Source: Pseudomonadota bacterium (GTDB taxonomy: Bacteria; Pseudomonadota; Alphaproteobacteria; Rhizobiales; Beijerinckiaceae). From it: a stretch of 30,826 nt of DNA. Position numbers and translations under genes: made by a program. Of this stretch, positions 1 through 8,523 are shown in pieces. The stretch's first letter is position 1. Every line of letters starts with the position of its first letter. The stretch is from assembly GCA_023450615.1 (NCBI GenBank), contig JAEXGT010000075.1, forward strand, positions 1 through 30,826, read 5' to 3'. The notes below the pieces were generated by a model that was given only the letters and a program-made list of their open reading frames with translations, made no database searches and had not been told where the DNA came from.

Positions 1-194
1 TCGTTCGGCAGGTCGGCGGATTGCGAGTGACCCCTTACGAGATACCGGAAGGCTGCTGTGCGGCCTATTATCCCGAGTGCAATCCCCTGATCCCGGTCTG
101 GCATCACGCCGATAAGAGCAAAGTGCCTGCCGCGAAATCAATCCCGATCCGGATCGCTTTGCAGCAGACGGCGCTGCCTGAGGCGGCAGAATGA
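1..194 (+). CDS. Molybdopterin oxidoreductase, YdeP/FdhF type (C-terminal end only)
   Basis: Only the last 63 codons are in the window, read in the frame that starts at base 3 and ends at the TGA at 192-194. The visible peptide contains the run EGCCAAYYPECNPLIP and then VWHHADKSKVPAAKSIPI. I recognise this as the end of the FdhF/YdeP family of molybdopterin-dependent oxidoreductases (formate dehydrogenase alpha-like, cytoplasmic). The stop codon overlaps the fdhD start as ATGA, so the two genes are translationally coupled. FdhD is the known activator of this enzyme class, which supports the call. The substrate is unknown: many YdeP-like proteins have not been shown to be formate dehydrogenases. 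The N-terminal Fe-S and cofactor domains lie outside the window. Confidence 0.8.
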   Translation, partial: VRQVGGLRVTPYEIPEGCCAAYYPECNPLIPVWHHADKSKVPAAKSIPIRIALQQTALPEAAE

Positions 195-1006
195 GTACGC
201 ACCTGTCCCCTGTCATTAGTTTGCCGCGCGTTAGTGTTGCCAAGGGAGCATCTGCTACTAGCGAGCGTGTCGTTCCGGAGGAGACTCCGATTGCCTTCAC
301 TTATAACGGTTCCTCACACGCCGTGATGATGGCAAGCCCAACCGATCTGGAGGATTTCGCTCTTGGCTTTTCCCTTTCCGAGGGCGTCATCGCGGCCCCG
401 GATGATTTAATCTCAACAGAGATTGTCGGGCACAAGACAGGGTGTGAGATCCGCATGTGGCTTTCCGAAAGCTGCAGCCAGTCCTATCAGATGCGTCGGC
501 GCGCGCTCGTCGGCCCTGTCGGGTGCGGGTTATGCGGAGTGGAAACTCTGGCTGAAGCCGGGCGCCCGGTTCCTCTGGTTACGGGCGAACTACGGGTGTC
601 GCCAAGGGCGATCGCTCAGGCGATGAAGGATCTGTCCGAAGCCCAGCGCCTGAACCGCGAGGCCAGGGCCATCCATGCAGCCGCCTTCTGGCGTCCAGGA
701 CAGGGCATCTTCGCCATTCGAGAGGATGTCGGTCGGCACAATGCTCTCGACAAGCTGGCCGGGGCCTTGGCATCTCTTTCCGAGCCCTGCGGGGACGGCG
801 CCGTTCTGCTCACAAGCCGCGTGTCGATCGAGATGGTACAGAAGACGGCTCGCATGGGAGCGCTGCTCCTCGTCGCCATCTCCGCTCCGACAGCCCTTGC
901 CGTGAGAGCCGCCGAGAGCTGCGGCATTACATTGCTGGGGATTGCGAGGGGCGACAGCTTCGAAGTGTTCACCCATCCCCATCGTGTCGACCTGACGCAG
1001 CCGTGA
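191..1006 (+). CDS. fdhD: Formate dehydrogenase accessory sulfurtransferase FdhD
   Basis: The 271-residue product matches the usual FdhD length. FdhD passes sulfur from the IscS cysteine desulfurase to the molybdenum cofactor of formate dehydrogenase, acting in the cytoplasm. Visible signatures are the two-cysteine loop in GCGLCGVETL near residues 115-120, the conserved FAIREDVGRHNALDKL stretch near residue 175, and the C-terminal SRVSIEMVQKTARMGA and SAPTALAV segments. The ATG overlaps the stop of the upstream molybdopterin oxidoreductase gene as ATGA, with a purine-rich GAGGCGGCAGA run just before it. This coupling suggests that FdhD serves that enzyme. Nothing is odd in length or motifs. 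Confidence 0.95.
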   Translation: MSTHLSPVISLPRVSVAKGASATSERVVPEETPIAFTYNGSSHAVMMASPTDLEDFALGFSLSEGVIAAPDDLISTEIVGHKTGCEIRMWLSESCSQSYQMRRRALVGPVGCGLCGVETLAEAGRPVPLVTGELRVSPRAIAQAMKDLSEAQRLNREARAIHAAAFWRPGQGIFAIREDVGRHNALDKLAGALASLSEPCGDGAVLLTSRVSIEMVQKTARMGALLLVAISAPTALAVRAAESCGITLLGIARGDSFEVFTHPHRVDLTQP

Positions 1007-1042
1007 GGGAACGAAGCTGCGCTGAACCGATTGTGTCAACAG

Positions 1043-1073
1043 CGAAGCTTCGATCGGGTTAGGAAACCTGACC
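1043..1073 (+). promoter_or_regulatory. Inverted repeats in the fdhD-actA gap
   Basis: The 93-base gap before actA contains a perfect 10-base palindrome, CGAAGCTTCG (1043-1052). It is followed by a hairpin with arms GGTTAGG (1057-1063) and CCTGACC (1067-1073) around a 3-base AAA loop, with one G-T wobble. There is no T-run, so a classical intrinsic terminator is unlikely. An operator or 5'-UTR structure controlling the act operon is possible. No convincing -35/-10 pair was found here. Function is inferred only from position. Confidence 0.3.
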
Positions 1074-1099
1074 TAAACAATGGGTGTGCGACACAGGCA

Positions 1100-1750
1100 A
1101 TGGCGCAACTCTTTACCCCAGCGGCGACCACCGTGTTCAGGGTGGCTATCGTGCTCGTTGGCGCGGTGATCATCGCTGCGTGCGCACTGGCTTATGTCTG
1201 GGCCCGTTCAAACAGCGCCTGGAACATTGGCAAGCCTGCGCCTCAGCCCGTCCCTTTCCGGCACGATCTCCACAGTGGGTCCTTGAACATCGATTGCCGC
1301 TACTGCCATTCGACCGTCGAGCGAGCCGCCGATGCCGGGATGCCTTCCGCCCAAACCTGCATGTCGTGCCATTCTCAGGTGTGGGTGGGCGCGAGCGTTC
1401 TCGACCCGATCCGTTCCAGCTTCAACCTCGGGCAGCCGATTGAATGGGCGTCCGTTCACCGCCTGCCCGATTACGCCTACTTCAACCACGCCGCTCATGT
1501 GAGCAAGGGTGTCGCCTGCGAGACCTGCCATGGCCGCGTGGACCAGATGCCCAAGACCGTGAAGACCCAGACCCTATCCATGGGCTGGTGCCTGGATTGC
1601 CATCGCGATCCGGTTCCGAACCTTCGCCCGCGAGAAGCCGTTTTCACCATGGGCTATGATGCACATGACAAGAATCTCCCGAAAGATATTCGCGAATTCT
1701 ACCAGGCCGCTTCCCAACGCCTCACCAGTTGCAACACGTGTCATCGGTAG
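1100..1750 (+). CDS. actA: Alternative complex III subunit ActA, membrane-anchored pentaheme cytochrome c
   Basis: ActA is the multiheme electron-transfer subunit of alternative complex III (ACIII), a quinol oxidising complex of the cytoplasmic membrane. The 216-residue product has one N-terminal membrane helix (about residues 13-34). It then has five CxxCH heme-binding motifs, at C66-H70 (CRYCH), C87-H91 (CMSCH), C140-H144 (CETCH), C164-H168 (CLDCH) and C211-H215 (CNTCH), so it is pentaheme as expected for ActA. I chose the ATG at 1100 because it gives a clean MAQLF start just before the helix. The reading frame stays open upstream to a TTG at 1031, but that adds a non-conserved polar stretch. 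It is the first gene of a tight operon, and the actB start lies 5 bases after its stop. Confidence 0.93.
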   Translation: MAQLFTPAATTVFRVAIVLVGAVIIAACALAYVWARSNSAWNIGKPAPQPVPFRHDLHSGSLNIDCRYCHSTVERAADAGMPSAQTCMSCHSQVWVGASVLDPIRSSFNLGQPIEWASVHRLPDYAYFNHAAHVSKGVACETCHGRVDQMPKTVKTQTLSMGWCLDCHRDPVPNLRPREAVFTMGYDAHDKNLPKDIREFYQAASQRLTSCNTCHR

Positions 1751-1755
1751 AAGAG

Positions 1756-4668
1756 ATGGGTGAGAGCGAACCGTTCGATCTGGATGCAATGAGGACTCGT
1801 CTCGCGGCAGAAGAAGGCCCGCGGCTCTGGCGCAGTCTTGAGGAACTGGCCGATGTGCCGGAAATCCGCCGCTATCTGGAGGCCGAGTTCCCGGATGTCG
1901 TTCAGGCCTCCTCCATCGATCGCCGGGCTCTGTTGAAGCTGATGGGCGCATCCTTCGCTTTGGGAGGTCTCGCGGCCTGCAACGTCAGCGATGCGGGCAA
2001 GAATGCTCCGCTCCTATCCCAAAGCCATAACATGCCCGGCTACACGCCAGGTGTGCCGCTTACGGTTGCGACGTCTTTGCCATTGAATGGGTATGGCAGA
2101 AGTGTGCTCGTGAAAGTTCAGGAAGGACGGCCCATCAAGATTGAAGGGAATCCGCTTCATCCGGCAAGTCGTGGGGCAACGGACGTGTTCGCCCAGGCCG
2201 ATGTTCTGTCGCTCTATGATCCCGACAGATCCGACGCGCCGCTTCAGAACGGCATGTCGAGAACTTGGGAAGAACTTACGAGCTTCATCCGCCCGGTGCG
2301 CAACGAGCTTGTCGTGGCGGAGGGGCGCGGGATGCATGTTCTGATGCCGCCGACGTCATCTCCTACGCTCCACAGGCTCATCGCACAGGCAAGGCAGCTA
2401 TTCCCTCAATCCGAATGGCATGTGTTCACGCCGATCGACGATGAGAACAAGCGGGCCGCGGCTCTGGACGTGTTCGGCCGAGACGTCGATCTCGTGTACG
2501 ATCTGACACAGGCCGATGTCATCGTCACTCTCGGCGGCGATCTGTTCGCCGAGGATCCGGGCCACCTGCGGTATGCTGCCGATTATCAGAAGCGGCGCCG
2601 AATGCAGGGCAGGGAGCTGCCGCGTCTCTTCTCCGTAGAGGCCAGGCCAAGCCTTGTCGGGTCCCGCGCGGACGAGCGGGTGATCCTCCGCCCGCGAGAA
2701 TTCGAAGCGTTTGCTCAATCGCTTGCTGCATCTTTAGGGATAGATGATGCGTCTTCATCGGAGCCACATCCTTCCGTTGCTCGAATTGCGAATGAGCTGC
2801 GTCGCTCAGGCTCGCGAAGTCTTGTCGTTGCGGGACGTGAACAGCCGGCTTCCGTACATGCACTGGCGTTTGCGATCAACGCAGAGCTCGGGGCCTTTGG
2901 CACAACACTTCGCGCTATCGAGCCTGTCATTCCCATCATGGATGGCGCCAGGACGCTTCATGCCTTGGCGCAGGCGATAGAGGCTGGCCAAGTGTCGCAC
3001 CTCATCGTACTCGGAGGAAATCCAGTTTACATGGCTCCGGCGGATATCGATCTGGCTGCTCTCATCCGACGTGTGCCTTTGTCTCTGCATCTCGGCCAGC
3101 ACAATGATGAGACATCCTCTGCCTGTCATTGGCATGTGCCTGAGGCTCATCCCCTGGAGAGCTGGGGCGACCTTAGGGGCTTCGACGGGACAGTGTCGTT
3201 GAGACAGCCGGCAACGATTGCGCTGAAGCCGTCATTGAGCGCTGAGGAGTTCCTTGGCCTCCTGGCAGGACAGAACGAGGATGGCCGCGCCCTTGTTCAA
3301 GCAACATGGCGTAGTGCTTGGGGGGATGGGTTCGAGGAACAATGGGCACGCTCTCTGGAAGATGGCGTGATTGCCGATTCAGAACTGCCTGTCGTCGCCG
3401 TATCTGTACGCCCTGATTGGCAGCTCGCGCCTGTTGTCCAGAGTTCGGCGGCAGGAATCGATGTGATGTTCGCGCCCGATCCTTCGATGTGGGACGGGTC
3501 ATACGCGAATAACGGCTGGTTGCAGGAGTTGCCGAAACCGCTGACGAAGCAGGTCTGGGGAAATGCAGCACTGATCGCGCCTGAGACCGCAGATATTTTC
3601 GGGCTGTCTTCCGGCGATGCCGTGGATCTGGCCGTTGAGGGACACGTCGTGCGGGCTCCTGTCTGGGTTATGCCAGGGCATGCACCTGGATCCGTGACAT
3701 TGACGCTCGGCTATGGGCGGCAAAGGGCAGGCCGGATAGGAAATGATATCGGATATGACGCGTATGCGATCCGGCCATCCTATCAGCCATGGGTCGCCAC
3801 GGGCGAAATCAAGGCAGTCGGCGAGCGCATTGCGGTCGTGTCTACGCAGCAGCATCACTCGCTTCGAGGGCGCGACATCGTGCGCGTCGTTGCGCCTAAA
3901 GAGGAAATCGTTCAGGAGGCCGGCGATCTTCCGTCGTTTTATCCGGAGTGGTCATACAATGAACATGCCTGGGGGATGGCGATCGATCTCGATGCCTGTA
4001 TCGGTTGCAATGCATGCGTCATCGCGTGCCAGTCCGAGAACAACATCGCAATTGTCGGGCCGGAGGAGGTGGCGAAGGGTCGTGAAATGCATTGGCTGCG
4101 TGTCGATCGCTACTACGGTGGAGATCCAATAAATCCGAGTACCTATTTCCAGCCAGTGCCCTGCATGCAATGTGAGAAGGCTCCTTGCGAGGTGGTTTGC
4201 CCCGTGAATGCGACGGTGCATTCCTCAGAGGGCCTCAATGACATGGTCTATAACCGCTGCATCGGTACCAGAACATGCTCCAACAATTGCCCCTATAAGG
4301 TGCGCCGCTTCAACTTCTTGGACTATCAAGGGACCGATTATTCGCCGTCGTCTGAATCCATGAACCCGCAGGTAACGGTCAGAGACCGCGGCGTGATGGA
4401 AAAGTGCACCTATTGCATCCAGCGAATTGCATCGTCCCGAGCCGACGCGCGCATCGAGGGCAGGCGCTTGCAGGACGGGGAAGTCATGACGGCCTGCCAG
4501 CAAGCCTGTCCGACGCAGGCCATCGTGTTCGGCGATATCAACGACCCCGGCAGCGCCGTGAGCCGTCTCAAGAAAGACCCACGTAATTATGCCCTGCTCG
4601 GCCATTTGAACACCCAGCCGCGGACTACTTACCTCGCCCGTATCGAAACTCCTGCCGAGGAGGGGTAG
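1756..4668 (+). CDS. actB: Alternative complex III subunit ActB, molybdopterin-oxidoreductase-like iron-sulfur protein
   Basis: ActB is the large peripheral subunit of ACIII. It combines a domain related to molybdopterin oxidoreductases (in studied complexes without the cofactor) with a ferredoxin-like part holding Fe-S clusters. The 970-residue product has a twin-arginine-like segment at RR56-57 (DRRALLKLMGA), then a hydrophobic stretch ending LAAC, where C75 could be lipidated. The MopB-like region spans about 80-740. The cysteine-rich region starts at C748 (CIGCNACVIAC) and continues through CMQCEKAPCEVVC, CIGTRTCSNNC, CTYC (C884) and CQQAC, which is enough ligands for four clusters. The frame is open up to a TTG at 1729. 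I chose the ATG at 1756, which follows a GGTAGAAG purine run and does not overlap actA. Downstream, actC begins directly after the stop. Confidence 0.93.
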   Translation: MGESEPFDLDAMRTRLAAEEGPRLWRSLEELADVPEIRRYLEAEFPDVVQASSIDRRALLKLMGASFALGGLAACNVSDAGKNAPLLSQSHNMPGYTPGVPLTVATSLPLNGYGRSVLVKVQEGRPIKIEGNPLHPASRGATDVFAQADVLSLYDPDRSDAPLQNGMSRTWEELTSFIRPVRNELVVAEGRGMHVLMPPTSSPTLHRLIAQARQLFPQSEWHVFTPIDDENKRAAALDVFGRDVDLVYDLTQADVIVTLGGDLFAEDPGHLRYAADYQKRRRMQGRELPRLFSVEARPSLVGSRADERVILRPREFEAFAQSLAASLGIDDASSSEPHPSVARIANELRRSGSRSLVVAGREQPASVHALAFAINAELGAFGTTLRAIEPVIPIMDGARTLHALAQAIEAGQVSHLIVLGGNPVYMAPADIDLAALIRRVPLSLHLGQHNDETSSACHWHVPEAHPLESWGDLRGFDGTVSLRQPATIALKPSLSAEEFLGLLAGQNEDGRALVQATWRSAWGDGFEEQWARSLEDGVIADSELPVVAVSVRPDWQLAPVVQSSAAGIDVMFAPDPSMWDGSYANNGWLQELPKPLTKQVWGNAALIAPETADIFGLSSGDAVDLAVEGHVVRAPVWVMPGHAPGSVTLTLGYGRQRAGRIGNDIGYDAYAIRPSYQPWVATGEIKAVGERIAVVSTQQHHSLRGRDIVRVVAPKEEIVQEAGDLPSFYPEWSYNEHAWGMAIDLDACIGCNACVIACQSENNIAIVGPEEVAKGREMHWLRVDRYYGGDPINPSTYFQPVPCMQCEKAPCEVVCPVNATVHSSEGLNDMVYNRCIGTRTCSNNCPYKVRRFNFLDYQGTDYSPSSESMNPQVTVRDRGVMEKCTYCIQRIASSRADARIEGRRLQDGEVMTACQQACPTQAIVFGDINDPGSAVSRLKKDPRNYALLGHLNTQPRTTYLARIETPAEEG

Positions 4669-5985
4669 ATGACGAGAGGTGACGCACAGGTCAAAACGAG
4701 TGCCGTCGCGGATGTGACGCTTAACCGCCGCTTTGGTCCGACTTGGTGGATTGCGCTGGGAGTATCAGGCGTTCTCGTCCTGTTGCTCGGATACACTCTC
4801 ATATCGGTGACGATCCAGGGTGTTGGGGTTTGGGGCGTTAACATCCCTTTCGTTTGGGGATTCGATCTGATCAACTACGCGTGGTGGATCGGCATCGCCA
4901 ATGGAGCGAGCCTTTTCGCTGCTACGTTGGTCTTGCGTCGACACGATCTGCGAACCTCGGTCAACAGGTTCGCTGAGGGCGTCGCACTCTTTGCCGTCAT
5001 CTGTGCGGGAATTTTCCCGATCTTCCATCTTGGGCGTCCTTGGCTTTTCTATTGGACATTCCCATACCCAGCGACCTTCGAGGTGTGGCCGCAGTTCCGC
5101 AGCACCTTGACCTGGGATTTCTGGGCAATCAGCACCCACGTCGTCGTCACGAGCCTGCTCTGGTATGTGGGTCTGATCCCCGATCTCGCAACTTTGCGTG
5201 ATCGCGCACGACAGAAGGGCGCGCGGCGGATTTATGGGATTCTGGCCCTGGGCTGGCGAGGGTCCGTGCGTCATTGGGCTTATCATCAGCGCGCTTATCG
5301 CCTCGTCGCCATTCTTGTGCTGCCCTTGATCCTCATCATGCAAAGTACAGTAGCCTTCGAGTTTGCCGTCACTTTGGTGCCCGATTGGCACGAGACGCGT
5401 CAGCCGCTTCATTTCGTAGCCACCGGCTTGGCTCAAGGACTGTCGATCGTTCTCCTCGTAGCCCTTCTGCTGCGCTGGGGGCTGGCGCTGGGGCATTACA
5501 TCGATGAGGGTGACATCGAACTTCTTGGAAAACTTGTTCTCTCCAGCGCGCTCGTATCGGGATATCTTTATCTGGACGAAGTCTTTTCCGCTCTTCTGTC
5601 GGACGGCTTGTCGCAAGAAGCGACTTTCAACCGGATAACCGGGGATTATGCGGGCCTCTATTGGGCCGCTATCGTCTACAGCATTCTGATTCCACAATTG
5701 CTGTGGTTAAAATCAGCACGTCAAAGCACCGTCGCCGGCGTCTTCGTCGGAGTATCCATTGGCATCGGTATCTGGTTTGACCGGTTCTCAATCATCGTCG
5801 GCGGCCTTCAGACGGACTATCTGCCTTCTATCCAACGAACCTATAGTCCGTCTCTTGAGGAAGCAGGCTTGTTTCTCGGTACCATCGGATTGTTCGCGTC
5901 CTTTATTCTGCTTTTTGCCCGGTTCCTGCCGGCGGTTTCCATGTTCGAAACCCGTCATGACGAGCATGAGGAGAAAACCTCATGA
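4669..5985 (+). CDS. actC: Alternative complex III subunit ActC, NrfD-like quinol-binding membrane protein
   Basis: This 438-residue polytopic membrane protein belongs to the NrfD/PsrC family. In ACIII, ActC is one of two large membrane subunits and is held to carry a quinol site next to the Fe-S clusters of ActB. The sequence has about ten hydrophobic helices and the family's GFDLINYAWWIGIANGASLFA and FPIFHLGRPWLFYW type segments (near residues 65-90 and 117-130), and it ends in a short charged tail. The start is secure: a strong GAGGAGGGG ribosome site precedes the ATG, which directly follows the actB stop. Its own stop overlaps the actD start as ATGA. Paralogous NrfD proteins of other complexes are the only serious alternative, and the flanking act genes exclude that. 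Confidence 0.92.
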   Translation: MTRGDAQVKTSAVADVTLNRRFGPTWWIALGVSGVLVLLLGYTLISVTIQGVGVWGVNIPFVWGFDLINYAWWIGIANGASLFAATLVLRRHDLRTSVNRFAEGVALFAVICAGIFPIFHLGRPWLFYWTFPYPATFEVWPQFRSTLTWDFWAISTHVVVTSLLWYVGLIPDLATLRDRARQKGARRIYGILALGWRGSVRHWAYHQRAYRLVAILVLPLILIMQSTVAFEFAVTLVPDWHETRQPLHFVATGLAQGLSIVLLVALLLRWGLALGHYIDEGDIELLGKLVLSSALVSGYLYLDEVFSALLSDGLSQEATFNRITGDYAGLYWAAIVYSILIPQLLWLKSARQSTVAGVFVGVSIGIGIWFDRFSIIVGGLQTDYLPSIQRTYSPSLEEAGLFLGTIGLFASFILLFARFLPAVSMFETRHDEHEEKTS

Positions 5986-6521
5986 CGCCCCCTGTCTATG
6001 GAATCATGGCCGAATTCGAGACTCCTGAGGCTTTGATGGATTCCGTTAAGGCTGCAAAGCGTCAAGGATACACCATGCTTGATGCGTTCAGTCCCTTTCC
6101 GCTTTCCGTTCTCGCTCAGGAAATGGGCGTCCGCACGGCGATCATCCCCTGGATCGCTTCGGCCGCAGCCCTGACTGGAGCAGGGGTTCAATATGGTGCT
6201 CAGTACTGGATGAACGCCGTCGATTATCCCTTGAATGTTGGAGGGAGGCCGCTTCATGCTTGGCCCGCCTTCATTCCATCTACGCTGATCGTTGCCATTC
6301 TCTGGGCAGGCGCTGCAACCTTACTTGGATTACTATTGATCCTTCGTCTTCCGCGATTGCACCATCCGGTGTTTGAAGTGCATGGTTTCAATAGGGCTTC
6401 GGAAGATCGGTTCTTCCTTTGCATTCTCAGCACTGACCCGCTGTTTGATGCCGTTGAAGTTAGGCGCTTTCTTGAGACGCTGTCGCCGAAAGCAGTGCGG
6501 GAGGTGCCGGCATGCGATTAG
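5982..6521 (+). CDS. actD: Alternative complex III subunit ActD (DUF3341 membrane protein)
   Basis: The 179-residue protein has the ActD pattern. A soluble N-terminal part (residues 1-45) begins PPVYGIMAEFETPEALMDSV. Two membrane helices follow at about 50-70 and 100-125, and then a C-terminal soluble part containing HHPVFEV and EDRFFLCI. ActD is a structural subunit on the membrane/cytoplasmic side of ACIII with no cofactor, and I see no cysteine or heme motif that would argue otherwise. The start overlaps the actC stop (ATGA) and is preceded by GAGGAG. The end overlaps the actE start by 10 bases, which is typical of tight translational coupling for stoichiometric subunits. Confidence 0.9.
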   Translation: MTPPVYGIMAEFETPEALMDSVKAAKRQGYTMLDAFSPFPLSVLAQEMGVRTAIIPWIASAAALTGAGVQYGAQYWMNAVDYPLNVGGRPLHAWPAFIPSTLIVAILWAGAATLLGLLLILRLPRLHHPVFEVHGFNRASEDRFFLCILSTDPLFDAVEVRRFLETLSPKAVREVPACD

Positions 6522-7006
6522 CTGTTGGCATCATGAGCATGCTTCTGCTTACAGCCTGCGATAACGGTACAGAGCAGCGGGATGCGGTTGCCTCGACACG
6601 CACGATTCAACGAGCATTTGTGCCTGTTCCGCCAGGCACCATTACTCGGGGGACCGCGGCCTATGAAGCAGCACTTGCGCCACCCGGGCCGCAAGTGACG
6701 CCATCCCTGATCTCCAGAGGTGAAGAACGCTTTCGAGCCTTTTGCTCGCCATGCCATGGGCTAAGTGGGCGGGGGGATGGAACAGTCGTCCTTCGAGGTT
6801 TTCCGCCTCCGCCATCCTATCACGAAGAGCGTGTAAAGGCTCTCTCGCCTGAACAGATCGTCACGGTGGTCACGCAGGGGCGGGGACGCATGTTTCCCTA
6901 CGCGGATCGAGTTTCGCCCGAGGATCGTTGGGCCATTGCCCATTATGTCAAGCGGTTGCAGGCAGAAGGCGGAGCGCTGATGCGTCAGGGAGAGGCATCC
7001 CCATGA
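6512..7006 (+). CDS. actE: Alternative complex III subunit ActE, monoheme cytochrome c lipoprotein
   Basis: The 164-residue protein starts with a lipoprotein signal (MRLAVGIMSMLLLTAC, with C16 as the lipidated residue). It carries one heme c motif, CSPCH, in a FRAFCSPCHGLSGRGDG context near residue 80. A likely distal methionine ligand lies in GRMFPYADRVSPEDRW near residue 130. ActE is the monoheme cytochrome of ACIII and receives electrons from ActA on the periplasmic face. A GGGAGGTG ribosome site lies inside the end of actD and fixes the start. The stop overlaps the actF ATG (ATGA). Length and motifs are as expected for ActE. Confidence 0.92.
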   Translation: MRLAVGIMSMLLLTACDNGTEQRDAVASTRTIQRAFVPVPPGTITRGTAAYEAALAPPGPQVTPSLISRGEERFRAFCSPCHGLSGRGDGTVVLRGFPPPPSYHEERVKALSPEQIVTVVTQGRGRMFPYADRVSPEDRWAIAHYVKRLQAEGGALMRQGEASP

Positions 7007-7950
7007 ATGTGATGGAGGCTCTCTATACCGTCTTTATCGGGCTCACGGGAATCTCGATGGGCAGTCTGATCGTGCTGATGATCGGCCATCTTATGAACGA
7101 GCATTGGCTGGCTCCGATACGGGCTGAACTCGAAGCTGCGGCGTTGACGATTCCGGCACTCATCATTATTGGAATTCCACTTGCCGTTGGGCTGGATCAA
7201 CTCTTTCCCTGGGGCAGCGAGCGCTCGGACTTTCCACCGGCGCGAGCCGCGTTTTTAAGCCCCGGCTTTTTTCTGACGAGAAGCGTCTTCTATCTTCTGA
7301 TCAGCACTGGAATGGCGCTCTGGCTGACACGTACCCGGCATGTGCGACAAGTGAGTGCAGTCGGGTTGGCGTTGCTGACGCCCATCGTGAGCCTTGCAGC
7401 TTACGATTGGGTTTTGTCGCGCGAGCCGCATTGGTGGTCGAGCCTGTTCGGCTTTGCCTTCGGGCTTGCACAGGTTCTTGCCGCTTTGGCGGGCGCCATC
7501 CTCATCAACTTTCTCAAACATAATCCAGCCTCTGTCCAGCGCATGAAGAGCCTGGAAAGGGCGCTGTTGACATTGGCCTTGCTGACTGTCTGGACATGGT
7601 TCGCTCAGTTCATCATCGTCTGGCTAGCGAATCTTCCACAAGGCGCAGCGTGGTTCCTCAGGCGCCTGAGTCCCTGGGATCAAGGACTTCTTGCTGCGGC
7701 GTGTCTGCTGATGCTGGGGGCGATCGCTGTGATGGTTCCCTCTGGGGTGAGCCGGGTCGCCATGATCGGAGGAAGTGCGCTGGTGCTCCTTTATCATGGG
7801 GCTCATCTGCTCTGGGTTCTGCAGCCGAAGGGGATCTCCTGGCTGGATGCCTGCTTCATGATTGGCGTGACATGCCTTTGGATCGCGGCTTTCAGCATGG
7901 TGGTGAAAGCGCGCCCGGGCTATGCCGAGGAGGCGCTGGCCGAGCCCTGA
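7003..7950 (+). CDS. actF: Alternative complex III subunit ActF, NrfD-like membrane protein
   Basis: This is a 315-residue polytopic membrane protein with about eight to ten hydrophobic segments. It is the second NrfD-related membrane subunit of ACIII. Visible family features include an early GLTGISMGSLIVLMIGHLMNE helix and internal FSLAAYDWVLSREPHWWS-like residues (seen here as SLAAYDWVLSREPHWWSSLFG near 145), conserved in the ActF group. The ATG at 7003 overlaps the actE stop as ATGA, which sets the start. The open frame reaches further up only through actE-overlapping sequence. The protein is shorter than the ActF of Bacteroidetes (above 400 residues by family knowledge), so a reduced form is likely. 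No actG-like ORF follows on this strand. Confidence 0.87.
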   Translation: MNVMEALYTVFIGLTGISMGSLIVLMIGHLMNEHWLAPIRAELEAAALTIPALIIIGIPLAVGLDQLFPWGSERSDFPPARAAFLSPGFFLTRSVFYLLISTGMALWLTRTRHVRQVSAVGLALLTPIVSLAAYDWVLSREPHWWSSLFGFAFGLAQVLAALAGAILINFLKHNPASVQRMKSLERALLTLALLTVWTWFAQFIIVWLANLPQGAAWFLRRLSPWDQGLLAAACLLMLGAIAVMVPSGVSRVAMIGGSALVLLYHGAHLLWVLQPKGISWLDACFMIGVTCLWIAAFSMVVKARPGYAEEALAEP

Positions 7951-7971
7951 GCATGAGGTACACTTAGCCCG

Positions 7972-7985
7972 GCAGCCCTAGCTGC
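7972..7985. terminator. Possible hairpin between convergent actF and cytochrome c genes
   Basis: A perfect 5-bp stem (GCAGC, loop CCTA, GCTGC) sits at the meeting point of actF and the opposite-strand cytochrome gene, overlapping the latter's last codons. Convergent position fits a bidirectional terminator, but no T-run follows on either strand, so support is weak. Confidence 0.2.
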
Positions 7986-8523
7986 GGGGCGCAGGACTCG
8001 CATCGAGTTCTGGAATGATCCGGCGTGTCCGCGGGTCTGTTTCTGAAGGGGATCTCTGTGAGCCGGGAATCTCAACCGCCCTCTCGTCAGGCTGGCGAAG
8101 GGGGAGGGGAGGGTCATTCGGATAGACCTGTAGTTCCTCGCCTCCCAAGGAATAGAGATAAGCGGCCATATGCCGGGCCTCAGCTTCCGTTACCCCTTGC
8201 GTCGGCATCCCTGTCTGAGGCTTCAGAGCAACCGGGTCCATGAGCCAAGCAATCAGATTGGGCGGCGTGTTCGGCAAGAAGCCTGCAAGAAGGTGCTGCT
8301 GAGCATAATCCTGAAGGGGCGGGCCAACCTTGCCGCGCGCACCACGTATGCCATCGATGCTATGGCATGTGCCGCATCCATAGGATTGAATGAGGGCACG
8401 CCCCTGGCGGAGGTCGCCACCAGCTATATGCACGATGGCGGATTGGTCCTGTCGGTCACTACAGGCCCCCAGCCCTATGATGCTGGAAACCATTAACAAT
8501 CGCGTGAGGGCTTGCCTTGTCAT
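7978..8523 (-). CDS. Monoheme cytochrome c lipoprotein between ACIII and oxidase genes
   Basis: The 181-residue product has a lipoprotein signal ending GLGAC (C21), so it should be anchored at the periplasmic face of a membrane. It has one heme motif, CGTCH (C50-H54), in a SYGCGTCHSIDGIRGARGKVGPPL context typical of class I cytochrome c. A likely distal Met lies in TGMPTQGVTEAEARHMAAYLYSL near residues 105-110. The C-terminal 40 residues are proline-rich and polar, probably disordered. It is encoded opposite to its neighbours, between actF and coxB. The natural guess is a carrier or docking cytochrome linking ACIII to the oxidase, but an unrelated partner cannot be excluded. The ATG at 8523 is the start that gives the signal peptide. 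Confidence 0.85.
   Translation of the reverse strand: MTRQALTRLLMVSSIIGLGACSDRQDQSAIVHIAGGDLRQGRALIQSYGCGTCHSIDGIRGARGKVGPPLQDYAQQHLLAGFLPNTPPNLIAWLMDPVALKPQTGMPTQGVTEAEARHMAAYLYSLGGEELQVYPNDPPLPLRQPDERAVEIPGSQRSPSETDPRTRRIIPELDASPAPRS

Noticed and set aside
1031..1099. TTG at 1031 as the start of actA
   Set aside because: It would add 23 residues with no family likeness before a clean ATG and membrane helix, and would run through the palindrome and hairpin.
1756..4000. ActB as an active molybdenum enzyme
   Set aside because: The ActB family is related to molybdopterin oxidoreductases, but studied complexes do not bind the cofactor, and the act gene context fixes its role as an ACIII subunit.
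4765..5697. 310-codon opposite-strand frame within actC
   Set aside because: It is a very polar, domain-free translation antisense to a well-supported membrane protein. Hydrophobic coding sequence commonly leaves such open antisense frames.
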